Shown: positions 6,116 through 6,134 of the stretch, piece by piece
How the letters are laid out: every line of letters starts with the position of its first letter
Numbering within the stretch: the stretch's first letter is position 1
NCBI GenBank assembly: GCA_030428695.1
Contig: JAUIEM010000485.1
Coordinates: forward strand, 1-6,134
Length of the DNA: 6,134 nt
Reading direction: 5' to 3'
Origin: a bacterium
GTDB lineage: Bacteria > Planctomycetota > J058 > JAJDCP01
Notes under the pieces: generated by a model
Database searches by the model: none
Seen by the model: the letters and a program-made list of their open reading frames with translations, nothing else
What the model was told of the DNA's origin: nothing
Position numbers and translations under genes: made by a program

Positions 6116-6134
6116 TACGATACGATAGACTTGG

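Overview
The window is very GC-rich, with G/C at nearly every third codon position, and is densely coding on both strands. It looks like a high-GC Gram-negative chromosome. The secreted protein combining GEVED, thrombospondin type 3 (TSP3) and dockerin-like modules is a combination I associate with Planctomycetota, Myxococcota and related environmental phyla. The sequence alone does not fix the phylum. There is no sign of a mobile element, CRISPR array, rRNA or tRNA.

Left half (1-3675, + strand): the window opens inside a large secreted or surface protein whose N-terminus lies off the left edge. About 957 residues are visible: six copies of a ~113-residue beta-rich repeat (the first one cut), a GEVED domain, an acidic calcium-binding TSP3-like stretch, and a C-terminal dockerin-like pair of EF-hand loops. 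Its stop codon overlaps the start codon of a 266-residue protein that looks cytosolic and resembles DUF4261 in its C-terminal part. The two genes are probably co-translated.

Middle (3676-3736): the two gene pairs converge on a short spacer almost filled by a long hairpin that also takes in the rtcA stop codon. It may serve as a two-way terminator.

Right half (3737-5973, - strand): a clear rtcBA RNA-repair operon. RtcB is the GTP-dependent RNA ligase that seals 2',3'-cyclic phosphate (or 3'-phosphate) ends to 5'-OH ends. RtcA is the ATP-dependent RNA 3'-phosphate cyclase. The stop of rtcB and start of rtcA are 2 bases apart. The 161 bases upstream of rtcB hold a strong Shine-Dalgarno sequence, a credible but imperfect sigma-54 promoter correctly placed for a ~26-base leader, and two AT-rich palindromes further up that could be activator sites. 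This is the layout expected for RtcR-type control of rtcBA, but no rtcR gene is within the window.

The RNA-repair operon and the surface-protein operon face each other and show no functional link. I did not find a convincing new system. The most noteworthy points are the concerted gain or loss of cysteine pairs in the repeats, the coupling of a DUF4261-like gene to a surface protein, and the regulatory region of rtcBA.
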